Of a stretch of DNA of 64,000 nt, positions 17,943 to 26,285 are shown one piece after another. The stretch comes from an uncultured Prevotellaceae bacterium. Lineage in GTDB: Bacteria; Bacteroidota; Bacteroidia; Bacteroidales; Bacteroidaceae. Position 1 is the stretch's first letter. Each line of letters opens with the position of its first letter. The stretch lies in NCBI GenBank assembly GCA_902776195.1, contig CACYPF010000009.1, positions 1-64,000 of the forward strand, written 5' to 3'. The notes beneath the pieces are model-generated. The model had not been told where the DNA came from. It ran no database searches and saw only the letters and a program-made list of their open reading frames with translations. A program made the translations under genes and the position numbers.

Positions 17943-18823
17943 CAGGATAATCTCCAAAAGTCAAAATAGTTGTACCATTGTGTAGGATACATCTTCAAGA
18001 TGCGTTCCAACTCATCCGCATAAGCCCGTGACAATTGTGCAATCTGCTCTCTCCGAGATGCTGTCTTGTTATAGTGGAGTGGAGTGACATATATTTGGTA
18101 AGTTAATGCCGATTTCTTCATGACATTGACAGCCAACACATCCAGACTCCGCATCGTAGGAACACTAAATGGTCCCAGGGGCAACTGGACTTCAGATCTC
18201 AGCAATTTCACCTTGACAATCTTTTGAGAACCTATAATCCTGTCAGCTGGCATACTCATGATTTCTCCATTTTCAAGAGCTTGGTCTATCAGAAAAAGAT
18301 GGCTCATATCCCCTTTAATGGGTATCATACGAATGTTCGTGTCAGAAAACATAATCCTGCGATTATTCATCACAGTTTGTTTCTCGCCCAAAAACACCAA
18401 TGCATTGAGGCGTTTCTTATCCGATACAAGGGTATATCCTGCCAGTTCGTAATTGCCGACATGAGCACTGAGTTGTACGAAAGCCTCTGGACGCGCAGCC
18501 AACTCCTGGAAATATTCCATCCCTTCTATATCCACATGAAAATGTCGTCCTGCATACATGGCAAAACGGTCAATGACCACTTGGGCAAACATACAATGGT
18601 TTTGATATGTCTTCAGAAAGGCTTTAACCGGGTTACAACCCCATTGCTTACGAAAATAGCGGTAAATGTGCTTAAAACCAGGACGGAACAAACAGGGAGG
18701 AATGACAAAGATGTATGTAAAGATATAGATAATCCGTATATCTATTCTTCTCAATATAGCAATCAGCCATCTATGCATCAAGCTATTGCCATACGTCGTA
18801 CCATCCCACTCCTGCTTTCCCAT
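17942..18823 (-). CDS. LpxL/HtrB-family acyltransferase
   Basis: A 293-residue protein with an N-terminal hydrophobic segment and the lipid A acyltransferase motif HVGNYE (His-x4-Glu) near residue 140, then a conserved PADR-type block (MSMPADRIIGSQ) near 200. It transfers acyl chains from ACP to a lipid-bound hydroxyl at the inner membrane. In APE-type clusters such enzymes are thought to attach the polyene to its lipid anchor. It precedes the dehydratase with a one-base overlap and follows ACP 1 by 7 bp. Confidence 0.85.
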   Translation of the reverse strand: MGKQEWDGTTYGNSLMHRWLIAILRRIDIRIIYIFTYIFVIPPCLFRPGFKHIYRYFRKQWGCNPVKAFLKTYQNHCMFAQVVIDRFAMYAGRHFHVDIEGMEYFQELAARPEAFVQLSAHVGNYELAGYTLVSDKKRLNALVFLGEKQTVMNNRRIMFSDTNIRMIPIKGDMSHLFLIDQALENGEIMSMPADRIIGSQKIVKVKLLRSEVQLPLGPFSVPTMRSLDVLAVNVMKKSALTYQIYVTPLHYNKTASRREQIAQLSRAYADELERILKMYPTQWYNYFDFWRLS

Positions 18824-18830
18824 TGTCAGC

Positions 18831-19073
18831 CTAACTCACCTTGCTTTCAATATAATCATTAAACTCTTTCAGAGTAGTTACACCCGTCATCTCTTCAGGC
18901 TTAATCTTAAAGCCAAAATTCTTTTCCACGATAACTACGATATCTACGAAGTCAAGGCTGTCAATGCCCATATCGTCCTTCAATTTAGCATCGTCACTGA
19001 TTTTCTCCTCATCTATTTCGAGGTCTTCAATCAGGAAGTTTCTTACTTTCTCTTCAATTTCTGTTCTTGTCAT
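18831..19073 (-). CDS. Acyl carrier protein (ACP 1 of cluster)
   Basis: An 80-residue ACP with attachment site GIDSLDFVDIV, Ser39, and a strongly acidic N-terminal half. It is encoded between the O-methyltransferase and the LpxL-like acyltransferase. Three ACPs in one operon indicate dedicated starter, extender and hand-over carriers. Confidence 0.9.
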   Translation of the reverse strand: MTRTEIEEKVRNFLIEDLEIDEEKISDDAKLKDDMGIDSLDFVDIVVIVEKNFGFKIKPEEMTGVTTLKEFNDYIESKVS

Positions 19074-19097
19074 TTTTCTGGTTATTTATCATTAAAA

Positions 19098-20138
19098 CTA
19101 TAATTTACATACCAATATAGAGTGCCCTTGCCCCAGATGGTCGTGTATCTGCTCTATTTCAAGACCAGCGTTATTGATGCACTGTTCCATATCCTCTGTA
19201 TTATACATCTTAGAATTGCCATTTGCAATAGCCGTAAAATACAGACTGGTCATTGTCAGACAAAATGCTGCTGGTTCGAATCGCTGTCTGTCCCAAAGCG
19301 TCTCCATAATATATATACGGGTTTGCGCTGTCATTACTTGTTTGGCACGCCTCAAAATACTTGTAATTTGTTCCATGCTAAAACAGTCTAAGAACTGGCT
19401 CATCCATATTGCGTCCAAACCACCTTCACGATGCGGAAAGGCAACCCTTTCATCCAACAAGTTGATACCGTAACCACTAATGCGGTCAGCACCATCCTTT
19501 CCTTGAATGTTGTCTTGCATCATAGCAATTTGTTGAGGCAAATCCAAAATCGTCACTTCTGCATCCTTTTGGTAATTGACACACTGCAAAGCCCATTTCC
19601 CTGTATTACCACCGACATCATATAGCGACTTAACATGATGCTCATCGAAAATAATCTTAAGAGCCTCTGGAAAGGAGCTGTCACTATAAAAATGATCAAA
19701 TCCAAACCAGCTCTTTTGTACTTGTGGCGGTAAGCTTGACAGCCCTTCATACACCGTAGGCCAATCTCCGAAGTGTTTTAAACCTTCTGGCTTTCCATTA
19801 AGCAGCGATTCTTCCAGATGAAACCATCCTTCATAGTTCACATCGTGATTGAAGTCTTTATCATTGGCAACATCTACTAATACAAGTCCAATGCTCAGCG
19901 AGGCTTCCAAAAGGCATTTCACGGCATAATCCGACAGGCCAGTCTGCGAGACTATCTCTTCTCTGGTAAGCCCATCTTTCGAATCGCGAATCAGGTCGAG
20001 TATACCAAATTTAAGCATCAAACGGGAGGCTTGGAAAACGACAGGTCCCCACGCAATAAACTCTGCTAACCGCTGTGCCTCACGAGCCGAAAGTGTTTCT
20101 GAAGAGTATTTCTTTGAAAGTTCTGGAAAAAGATGCAT
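19098..20138 (-). CDS. O-methyltransferase (PF00891-type, SAM-dependent)
   Basis: A 346-residue protein with an N-terminal winged-helix dimerisation domain (GILDLIRDS, LTREEIVSQTGLSDYAVKCLLEASLSIGL) and a C-terminal SAM-binding domain with DVGGNTGKWA near 175, a strand ending in TILDLPQQ and a post-motif WMSQFLDCF. These are features of caffeate/acetylserotonin O-methyltransferase relatives. It probably methylates a phenolic hydroxyl on the aromatic head group; methoxylated rings are known from aryl polyenes. The coding sequence ends 24 bp before ACP 1. Confidence 0.85.
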   Translation of the reverse strand: MHLFPELSKKYSSETLSAREAQRLAEFIAWGPVVFQASRLMLKFGILDLIRDSKDGLTREEIVSQTGLSDYAVKCLLEASLSIGLVLVDVANDKDFNHDVNYEGWFHLEESLLNGKPEGLKHFGDWPTVYEGLSSLPPQVQKSWFGFDHFYSDSSFPEALKIIFDEHHVKSLYDVGGNTGKWALQCVNYQKDAEVTILDLPQQIAMMQDNIQGKDGADRISGYGINLLDERVAFPHREGGLDAIWMSQFLDCFSMEQITSILRRAKQVMTAQTRIYIMETLWDRQRFEPAAFCLTMTSLYFTAIANGNSKMYNTEDMEQCINNAGLEIEQIHDHLGQGHSILVCKL

Positions 20139-20660
20139 TTATTTCAGTTTAAATAATTGTTTGGCTAGGCCCTTGTAACATTTACCCAAGCCATCTGCGT
20201 AGTCGTAATCCTTTCCTGAACCAAATCCATCTACATCGATTTCGCATACAATTTGGTTGGAAGCAATTTCTAAGACTTTGATATATGCAGTTGTACTAAA
20301 CTTACCTTGTCCCCATGTTCCCGTAAATGCTTGATGTCTCTCCAAATCCTTGGCTTCAATGATAATTTTATATTTAGCGCCATCTGAAGATTCTGGTATT
20401 TTCAAGCCTTTGGAATTTTCATTAAACGAAACAACAAACGACTGCTGCATAGCAGTAATACGCTTTTCATACTGATCTCCACACCATGCTTTAAAATCTT
20501 CATCTTCTTCCCATGTAGTTTTTGTGAAATCAAACTCCACAATGGCACTTACATTCTCTTTGAGAAACGAAGCATTCCCCATTTTCACTTTGACTCCACC
20601 AGCCATACAATACATACTAGTGAGTACAGTAACCAATGTTATTAAAAATAATCTTCTCAT
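20139..20660 (-). CDS. Exported protein of unknown function
   Basis: A 173-residue protein with a signal peptide ending near residue 20 (MRRLFLITLVTVLTSMYCMAGG). The mature part is beta-rich with SAIVEFDFTKTTWEEDEDFKAWCGDQYEKRI and a C-terminal GSGKDYDYADGLGKCYKGLAKQLFKLK. I do not recognise a family. The pattern (a small residue change on an exported carrier-like protein, C-terminal QLFKL) recalls DUF4410-like envelope proteins, but this is weak. It directly abuts the methyltransferase gene with no gap. Confidence 0.7.
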   Translation of the reverse strand: MRRLFLITLVTVLTSMYCMAGGVKVKMGNASFLKENVSAIVEFDFTKTTWEEDEDFKAWCGDQYEKRITAMQQSFVVSFNENSKGLKIPESSDGAKYKIIIEAKDLERHQAFTGTWGQGKFSTTAYIKVLEIASNQIVCEIDVDGFGSGKDYDYADGLGKCYKGLAKQLFKLK

Positions 20661-20695
20661 AATTGTATTATTTGGTTAGACGATATCATTCATAC

Positions 20696-21859
20696 CTATT
20701 TCATTTTTTTTATTACCAAAGCGCTATTGGTTCCTCCAAATCCAAAGGAATTACTCAGCACCGTATTCACTTCCATATCTACAGTTTTTGCCGTTAGATT
20801 AATCTTTTCTGAATACTCATCAGGATTTTCAAAATTAATATTGGGAGCCACAAAATTATTTTTCATCATAATAATACTGTACAGAGCACGCTGCCCATGA
20901 AAAAGTCGGTCAAGAGCAATCGCCTCATACATATCACCCTGGTGTGTAGATGTGGCATGTGCGTTGATGTAATCAATATCATCCAGCCCGACTCCTGCAT
21001 CCTTCATAGCCCGTGACATAGCAGTGACGCTACCAACATCACTCGGTTCTGAAATACCTCCGCCATTACTTGAGAAACCATAACCAATTACTTCTGCTAA
21101 AATAGTAGCACCACGCCTTACGGCATGGTCATAATCTTCCAACACCAAGGCAGCCGCTCCACCACTTGGAACTAAACCGTCTCTATCCCTATCAAAGGGG
21201 CGACTGGCTTTTGTTGGCTCATCCATTTTTACGGAGAATGCGCCAAGAGCATCAAATGAGGCCATAGAATAATAGTTGGTTTCTTGAGCGCCACCACAAA
21301 GAACCATTTCTTGGAGCCCCTGCTTTATAAGCATATAACCCAATCCTATAGAGTGGCTTCCACTAGCGCAGGCCGCACTGATGGTGAAGTTAACGCCACG
21401 CAAATGGAAAATGGTACTGAGATTCATATTCACCGTTGAATTCATCGATTGGAATATGAGACCATAACCTAACATTGCGGAGTCATGTTTTTCGTCCATT
21501 ATCTTTGAAGATTCTATCACAGGTTTGGCTGATGAATCATTACCAAAGATGCAACCAACTTCATTATCAAGTAGATATTGATTGTCAATTCCTGCCTGTT
21601 CAAATGCCTGGCGACTTGCCATATAAGCATATTGCGCTTCTTCTGACATGCCAGCACGAGTGTGTCTGTCAAGCATTTGCTTTGTAATAACGGGGGACTC
21701 GACTATACCAGTCAATCCTGAACGATATCCATATTCAAGCCTTTCTTGTTGAATACCAATACCAGATTTGCCATAATACAAAGATTCTTTTACTGTTTCA
21801 ATATCTGTTCCAAGGCATGACCAAATTCCCATGCCTGTGATTACAACTCTTCTTGCCAT
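20696..21859 (-). CDS. FabB/FabF-like ketosynthase lacking the Lys-His active-site loop
   Basis: A 387-residue protein that follows FabB closely: GMGIWSCLG at the start, Cys164 in SAACASGSHS, His301 in NAHATST and the final NSFGFGGTNSALVIKK. Between Gln323 and Arg324 (junction at 20890/20891) about 20 residues are absent, exactly the stretch with the TKxMTGH motif that supplies the conserved Lys and second His (Lys328 and His333 in E. coli FabB). The reading frame is kept. The length deficit relative to FabB (406) agrees. The enzyme is probably inactive for condensation unless the deletion is a sequence error. It is second or third in the operon. Confidence 0.82.
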   Translation of the reverse strand: MARRVVITGMGIWSCLGTDIETVKESLYYGKSGIGIQQERLEYGYRSGLTGIVESPVITKQMLDRHTRAGMSEEAQYAYMASRQAFEQAGIDNQYLLDNEVGCIFGNDSSAKPVIESSKIMDEKHDSAMLGYGLIFQSMNSTVNMNLSTIFHLRGVNFTISAACASGSHSIGLGYMLIKQGLQEMVLCGGAQETNYYSMASFDALGAFSVKMDEPTKASRPFDRDRDGLVPSGGAAALVLEDYDHAVRRGATILAEVIGYGFSSNGGGISEPSDVGSVTAMSRAMKDAGVGLDDIDYINAHATSTHQGDMYEAIALDRLFHGQRALYSIIMMKNNFVAPNINFENPDEYSEKINLTAKTVDMEVNTVLSNSFGFGGTNSALVIKKMK

Positions 21860-21906
21860 TTATCTAAAGTAAACTTATTTTACATCATCCGCACTAATTG
21901 CAATTC

Positions 21907-22035
21907 TCACATATGCAGTTTCTGGGTGTTACCAATAACGATAGGCCCATTTTTCAGAGTGACTTTCAGATTACTTGTTTGCGCAGATGAAAAGGCGCAA
22001 ACCAAACAAAACACGATTAACAAATATTTTTTCAT
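21907..22035 (-). pseudogene. Remnant of a small exported protein (frameshifted)
   Basis: An ATG at 22035 opens a 42-codon frame: signal peptide (MKKYLLIVFCLVCAFSSAQ), then SNLKVTLKNGPIVIGN and an early TGA at 21907. In the +1 frame the DNA then reads TAYVRIAISADDVK followed by a stop (to about 21870), which looks like the real C-terminus. The gene seems to have lost internal sequence and frame. It lies between fabG and the damaged ketosynthase, within the operon. Confidence 0.55.
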
Positions 22036-22050
22036 TCTAAAATCAGTTGA

Positions 22051-22782
22051 TTAAGTATACAATCCACCATTAACATTGATAGTTTCTCCTGTAATATAAG
22101 AAGCGTCATCTGACACGAGAAAAGCAACTAAAGCCGCGACTTCATCTGGTTTGCCAAATCTTCCAACGGGGATTAGTTTTTTTAATTCTTCTTCTGGCAG
22201 TTCCTTGGTCATATCAGTCTCTATAAACCCAGGGGCAATTGCGTTAACTGTAATATTTCGAGACGCAACTTCTTGGGCCAGAGCCTTTGTTGCCCCAATA
22301 AGAGCTGCCTTAGCGGCACTGTAATTCACCTGACCAGGAAGTCCTTTAACACCAGAAAGTGATGCTACATTAATTATTCTTCCGCCACGCTTACGTGGCA
22401 TCATATGCTTTAACAACCGCCTTGTAATATAAAAGAATCCATCAAGAGTTGTATCAATGACTTGGTGCCAGTCTTCGTCCGACATCATAAACATCAGTCC
22501 ATCGCGTCTAATTCCAGCATTGTTTACTAAAATCGAAATATAATCATCTGGATGATTCCGCTCCCAAGAATCAATTGCTTCATCTACTCTATTCTTGTCT
22601 GAAACATCGAAAGGCATCAACTCAGCAATTGCTCCTTCTCGTTCCACTAAAGCTTTTGTTTCTTGGGCCGCTTCAATATTCGAATTGAAGTTAATGAGTA
22701 TAGGCATGCCCATTTTGGCCAATCTAATACATATAGATCGTCCGATTCCTCTTGACCCGCCAGTGACTAGAATAAATTTCAT
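22051..22782 (-). CDS. fabG: 3-oxoacyl-ACP reductase (SDR family)
   Basis: A 243-residue short-chain dehydrogenase with the NADPH motif TGGSRGIG (residues 7-14), NNAG near 88, catalytic Ser in ASLSG near 138 and YSAAK near 151-155, and a typical C-terminal ITGETINVNGG. It reduces the 3-oxoacyl-ACP made by the ketosynthases. It is the first gene of the 22.5-kb operon; the 490-bp spacer upstream holds the likely promoter. Confidence 0.92.
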   Translation of the reverse strand: MKFILVTGGSRGIGRSICIRLAKMGMPILINFNSNIEAAQETKALVEREGAIAELMPFDVSDKNRVDEAIDSWERNHPDDYISILVNNAGIRRDGLMFMMSDEDWHQVIDTTLDGFFYITRRLLKHMMPRKRGGRIINVASLSGVKGLPGQVNYSAAKAALIGATKALAQEVASRNITVNAIAPGFIETDMTKELPEEELKKLIPVGRFGKPDEVAALVAFLVSDDASYITGETINVNGGLYT

Positions 22783-23170
22783 TAGCCAGCAGTTAAATAA
22801 TAACCGTCGGCTACCTTAACGGTTGGTTATACCTTAAATATTAATTTAAATAGAAAGCGTGGAGCCAGTCTGTCGCTCGCTTCACGTTCTAAAGGCTCTC
22901 GCATTGCCCGACTAATCGAAACGAGCAACTTGAAGAGCCCCACACCGAATGATATATATACCTCTTTACGATTACAAATCGTTTAGAGGGTGATATAATC
23001 ATCCCAGGGACGTCACAGTTGCTTTGTTTTTGACTAGTCGTTCGAACTTGCGAGATTCTTAGAACGTCAAAGCCAAAGCGTACATTAACGCCTTTCTTTT
23101 TATATGCCCCACCCATTCGAATCGTCTTTAAGGATTCTACTTCGGTGTGGAACTGTCAGCAAAGATAGGC
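22783..23170 (-). promoter_or_regulatory. Structured leader/spacer upstream of the biosynthetic operon
   Basis: No convincing gene is present. On the minus strand a TATCTTTG -7 box lies at 23160-23167, with TTGC 19 bases upstream as a poor -33 element. The predicted transcript has several stems: GGCTCT/AGAGCC (22905-22951 region) enclosing GTTGCTCG/CGGGCAAT, a hairpin at 22969-22997 (CCTCT..ACGATT/AATCGT..AGAGG), and last an AAGCG..CGCTT stem near 22855-22885 followed by a U/A-rich run. The last stem looks like an intrinsic terminator ahead of fabG. The arrangement could be an attenuator, a separate small RNA or the 3' end of the mobilization module. A 75-codon frame inside it does not look protein-like. 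Confidence 0.45.
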
Positions 23171-23273
23171 AATTTATTCTAAAATCTGCAACAAATAAAA
23201 AAAACTTTTATTTAGAATGTAAAAAATAGTAAAATAGTGTTTTTTAGATAAAATGGGCTTTCTCAATTTCGGG

Positions 23274-25490
23274 TCATAAATGAAGCCCCCGTTTATGACT
23301 GCCTTGAATCATTGTCTTTGCCGTCTGATGGCAGCGGCGGGCAAAGGCTAAGTCGTCTTCTTTATTTTTCCGACGAGGAAGTTCATTATTGCATCCTCCG
23401 CCACCGCAAGATTGGGAGATAGTGGTTGCAGCATCAACATAGCCAAAGAACAGGCTGGCAGTGGTGGCGGCAACCTCTGCCGCATTCTCTGCTATCCCTT
23501 CTGCCAGATTCAAGCCTGTATCCACAAGAAAACGTACAGCAGACTCGGCTCCTATCTGATAGACCTCAGATTTCGTTCCAACAGCAATGTCGCGTATCGC
23601 ATCAACAGCTTTCAACATCCATCCTGCATTGGTCAGTCGCTCCTTGGGCTTGTCGCCGAGTGCCTTCCTCACTATTTCTTTCTCCCTATCATTCATGACG
23701 TATTTGTCGAGTCGGGGATTGATGATGACCTGAACGGCATTCCAAAGACCAGGCCAGACGGACTCCAAGACGCTGGACATGTTATCGTAGTTATCGGCTT
23801 TCGCCTTTGCTCTCTCGTAGGAATCAATAGTGATGCCTCGTTTTGTCATCTCGTCGTATTGGTGAATCTTCCTGATGGCTATGGCATTCTGACGCAACTC
23901 CTGTTTGACAATGGCACGACTTCTGCGAGTCAACTCGTCTTTGTGAACGGAGGCGAAACTGCGAAGTATGGTCTGCATGTCGGTCATCACAGACTTGATG
24001 TCTGCATCACGCTTCTTCCTGACTACTTTAGGGTCATCGAAGAATCCAATCTTTCGAGCCTTGATTTTGTCAATCTCTTCAAAAGTGGCGGTGAGGACAT
24101 CCATGATGGTGACATGCAACTTGCCATTTGTCTTCAGATTATCGATAATGACACAATTTGCCTCAGGGTTATAAGCGAACACCATCTTGTCGAAACTCAC
24201 CATATTGGCCACCTCCTTGGGGTCGCCAACGGCATTGACCAGTTCTTCAACTCTTTCTTCCAGCGCAGTTTTCTCCTTTTGGACTTTGTCCTTCTCCTGT
24301 TTGGCATCATTCAGATCTTTACGGGCTGTTTCCACCTGTGTCGCCATCTTAGCCACTTGTTCACGCCCTTCCCGAATATCATTTTCTACCAGAGATTGTG
24401 TCCGTCCTGCCTGCTGAAGTTTTTCCTGGATTACAGCATACTTCTCATTTGCTGTTTCTGCTTTCAGATCTGCCTCCTCAGCCTTTTTCAGAGCCTCCAA
24501 CCTCTCTCGTTCCAGTTTCCGCTTACTCTTCTTGCGATGCTCTTGGCGCTCCTCAGGTGTCATCAGCGATGTATCTTCGCCTCTTGCCAATCCCCATTTG
24601 CAGTTGACTTCCTCATAGAGCATGGTGTGCCATTGCTTGTACGACCTCTTTGCCTGATACTTGGTTTCTCCGAAATAATAGGAATAACTGACCGTTGGAA
24701 CCTTTTTCTTCACGGCGGGCTTATAAAAACGCTGCTCGTCTTCACTCAACCGTTGAAATTGTCGGGTGTTGATATGCTTTGGACGTTGTTTGCCGTCAGA
24801 CTTCACACCTGAGGCAAGCTCATAGCCACCCGTCCTGCCCTTAGGCATCCGCTCCGCAACTGGAACCACTAATGCGTGGAAGTGCGGGGTGGTTTCGTCC
24901 AAATGACATTCAAGTCCGAGAACGTTCTCCTCACCGAACTTCCTGCAAAGGAAGTCATAATAATCCAATGCCAAGGTCTCAATTTGTTTGCGACCCGGAT
25001 GATCTGGGTCATCAGCCAGAGTGACAGAACTATTGTCCTCGCGCCAATCGAAATCCATTGGTTTGCCAAAGGCTATCTCTGTCATGCGGTCATGATCACC
25101 ATTGAGCACGAAGTCGATATAGGTGTTTGGCTGATTAGGAGCATCAGGTGACCAAGGCTTGAATTTCAGTTCTTTCAGTCGTTCGTCGTATCTTTCCTTC
25201 AATGACTTTTCCTGCGTACCAAGAGGGATGATGGTAGGTCGGGCAAAGACAGTTTCCCCATTTATCTTGCCAATCTTCCTACCTCTCTTAATCTCAAAGT
25301 TGAGATGCCTCCTCGACCAGTCGTAACGGTTTCCTGGCTCTTTATTCTTGGCATCGTAAGTTTCCTCAGTCCATCCACGTCGCTCATTTTCCCTGCCTTG
25401 TGCTGAAACAAAGGATGGGGAAGCGGAGATATTGAGCGACTGGTATTGTTTCTCACATATTTGCATAGCCATATACTTTTCGTTGATCAT
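23274..25490 (-). CDS. MobV-type relaxase (Mob/Pre family)
   Basis: A mobilization protein that nicks oriT and stays covalently bound to the transferred strand. The metal-binding motif HLDETTPHFHALVVP lies near residues 195-210 and is diagnostic of MobV/Pre relaxases. A long coiled coil (about 320-430) and a C-terminal tail with NRDREKEIVRKALGDK follow. The frame stays open up to 25673, but that extension runs through GC-rich hairpin DNA that is probably oriT, so the ATG at 25490 (MINEKYMAMQICEKQ) is preferred; ATG 25466 is also possible. The mature enzyme has about 739 residues. Confidence 0.85.
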   Translation of the reverse strand: MINEKYMAMQICEKQYQSLNISASPSFVSAQGRENERRGWTEETYDAKNKEPGNRYDWSRRHLNFEIKRGRKIGKINGETVFARPTIIPLGTQEKSLKERYDERLKELKFKPWSPDAPNQPNTYIDFVLNGDHDRMTEIAFGKPMDFDWREDNSSVTLADDPDHPGRKQIETLALDYYDFLCRKFGEENVLGLECHLDETTPHFHALVVPVAERMPKGRTGGYELASGVKSDGKQRPKHINTRQFQRLSEDEQRFYKPAVKKKVPTVSYSYYFGETKYQAKRSYKQWHTMLYEEVNCKWGLARGEDTSLMTPEERQEHRKKSKRKLERERLEALKKAEEADLKAETANEKYAVIQEKLQQAGRTQSLVENDIREGREQVAKMATQVETARKDLNDAKQEKDKVQKEKTALEERVEELVNAVGDPKEVANMVSFDKMVFAYNPEANCVIIDNLKTNGKLHVTIMDVLTATFEEIDKIKARKIGFFDDPKVVRKKRDADIKSVMTDMQTILRSFASVHKDELTRRSRAIVKQELRQNAIAIRKIHQYDEMTKRGITIDSYERAKAKADNYDNMSSVLESVWPGLWNAVQVIINPRLDKYVMNDREKEIVRKALGDKPKERLTNAGWMLKAVDAIRDIAVGTKSEVYQIGAESAVRFLVDTGLNLAEGIAENAAEVAATTASLFFGYVDAATTISQSCGGGGCNNELPRRKNKEDDLAFARRCHQTAKTMIQGSHKRGLHL

Positions 25491-25630
25491 GTGGGGGGTC
25501 TTGGGGGCGGCAGTCCCTGAGCGGAGGTCCAGGAGAGGGTCACTCCTGGTCGGGTTCCAAGGGCAGACAGCCTTTGGCATATTGGGGTAAAATGGCAGAA
25601 TTGACATTATTACCCCTAATATGTTGTGGA
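25491..25630 (-). other. Candidate origin of transfer (oriT)
   Basis: A GC-rich stretch directly upstream of the relaxase start. It holds a perfect inverted repeat CCAGGAG (25529-25535) / CTCCTGG (25543-25549) with a 7-base loop, and runs of C on the relaxase coding strand (GACCCCCCAC). MobV relaxases act at short hairpins close to their own gene. The nick site was not identified. Confidence 0.45.
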
Positions 25631-26221
25631 CTATTGTTGTAGTCCACCCTGCGGCACGCCCGTCTTGTTCCATTCCTTGTCGCGCAGATAGACGAACAGG
25701 TAAGAGCGAGATGCGAGGTCACCTTGCAGTCGCTGTACATTAGCGAACGCTGTTGTTCGTTCATCTGCCGTCAAAAGCTTCCAAGTATCGAATGCTTGCG
25801 ACTCGTTATTTCCAGTCTTGCCGTAGATTTGTTTTATTCGCTCAAAAGACGAGGTGGGGTCATTAGCATTGAAATCGGTTTCACTCTTCTCCTCACTATC
25901 GTTCGCTGTAGAAGCAGGAGGATTGTCGATAGCTCTCTTCGATACATTAGCAGGTCTGGCAGTGGTTTTAGCAGTTCTGCACTTTGCACTCTCACTGCAT
26001 TTACGGCTCTTTTCCTCAGCTGCCGTTCGTAGGGAATCAAGATCCTGGGCAATCAGGTCGAAGTAGGTTTCCAAGCGAAGGTCATCCATTGCAGGGCGTG
26101 TCCCATCGGTAGCATACGCTACGACAGCCTTCACCAGTTTACCTACTTCACTGTTGTTCATTCGTGTACATGCCACGATGAGCACGTTCGATAAAAACGG
26201 AATACGATCAATTGTCTTCAT
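25631..26221 (-). CDS. DUF6291-like accessory protein of the mobilization region
   Basis: A 196-residue protein. Residues 1-60 (NNSEVGKLVKAVVAYATDGTRPAMDD) resemble the DUF6291-type domain found in plasmid and phage replication-associated proteins. The central 75 residues are polar and of low complexity. The C-terminal 60 (SSFERIKQIYGKTGNNESQAFDTWKLLTADERTTAFANVQRL) form predicted helices. It sits immediately upstream of the relaxase, where MobV elements often encode a helper protein. The function is unknown. Confidence 0.65.
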   Translation of the reverse strand: MKTIDRIPFLSNVLIVACTRMNNSEVGKLVKAVVAYATDGTRPAMDDLRLETYFDLIAQDLDSLRTAAEEKSRKCSESAKCRTAKTTARPANVSKRAIDNPPASTANDSEEKSETDFNANDPTSSFERIKQIYGKTGNNESQAFDTWKLLTADERTTAFANVQRLQGDLASRSYLFVYLRDKEWNKTGVPQGGLQQ

Positions 26222-26285
26222 AACAAAACAAATTAAGGGTTATACATTTATTTACCATTACATATTTCAACTATTACTCTCACCA

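Noticed and set aside
11230-20881. Shared TTCATGGGC at the ketosynthase and GT2 deletion junctions as a common deletion signal
   Set aside because: In one gene it lies on the left side of the gap and in the other on the right, and both stretches can be read as normal coding sequence. Coincidence cannot be excluded.
262-22782. A carotenoid cluster, prompted by the two phytoene desaturase-like genes
   Set aside because: There is no phytoene synthase or lycopene cyclase, while the ketosynthases, ACPs, dehydratases, LolA-like and MMPL genes point to a fatty-acid/polyketide-type polyene.
22889-23116. A 75-codon minus-strand frame in the spacer upstream of fabG
   Set aside because: It runs straight through the predicted RNA stems, has an erratic composition and no recognisable signal. 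Treated as non-coding.
23412-24812. A 466-codon plus-strand frame opposite the relaxase
   Set aside because: Antisense shadow of a well-supported gene; Cys/Leu/Phe-rich with no motifs.
25491-25673. N-terminal 61 residues of the relaxase frame
   Set aside because: GC-rich, proline/threonine-rich and atypical for the family; the DNA looks like oriT. ATG 25490 was chosen instead.
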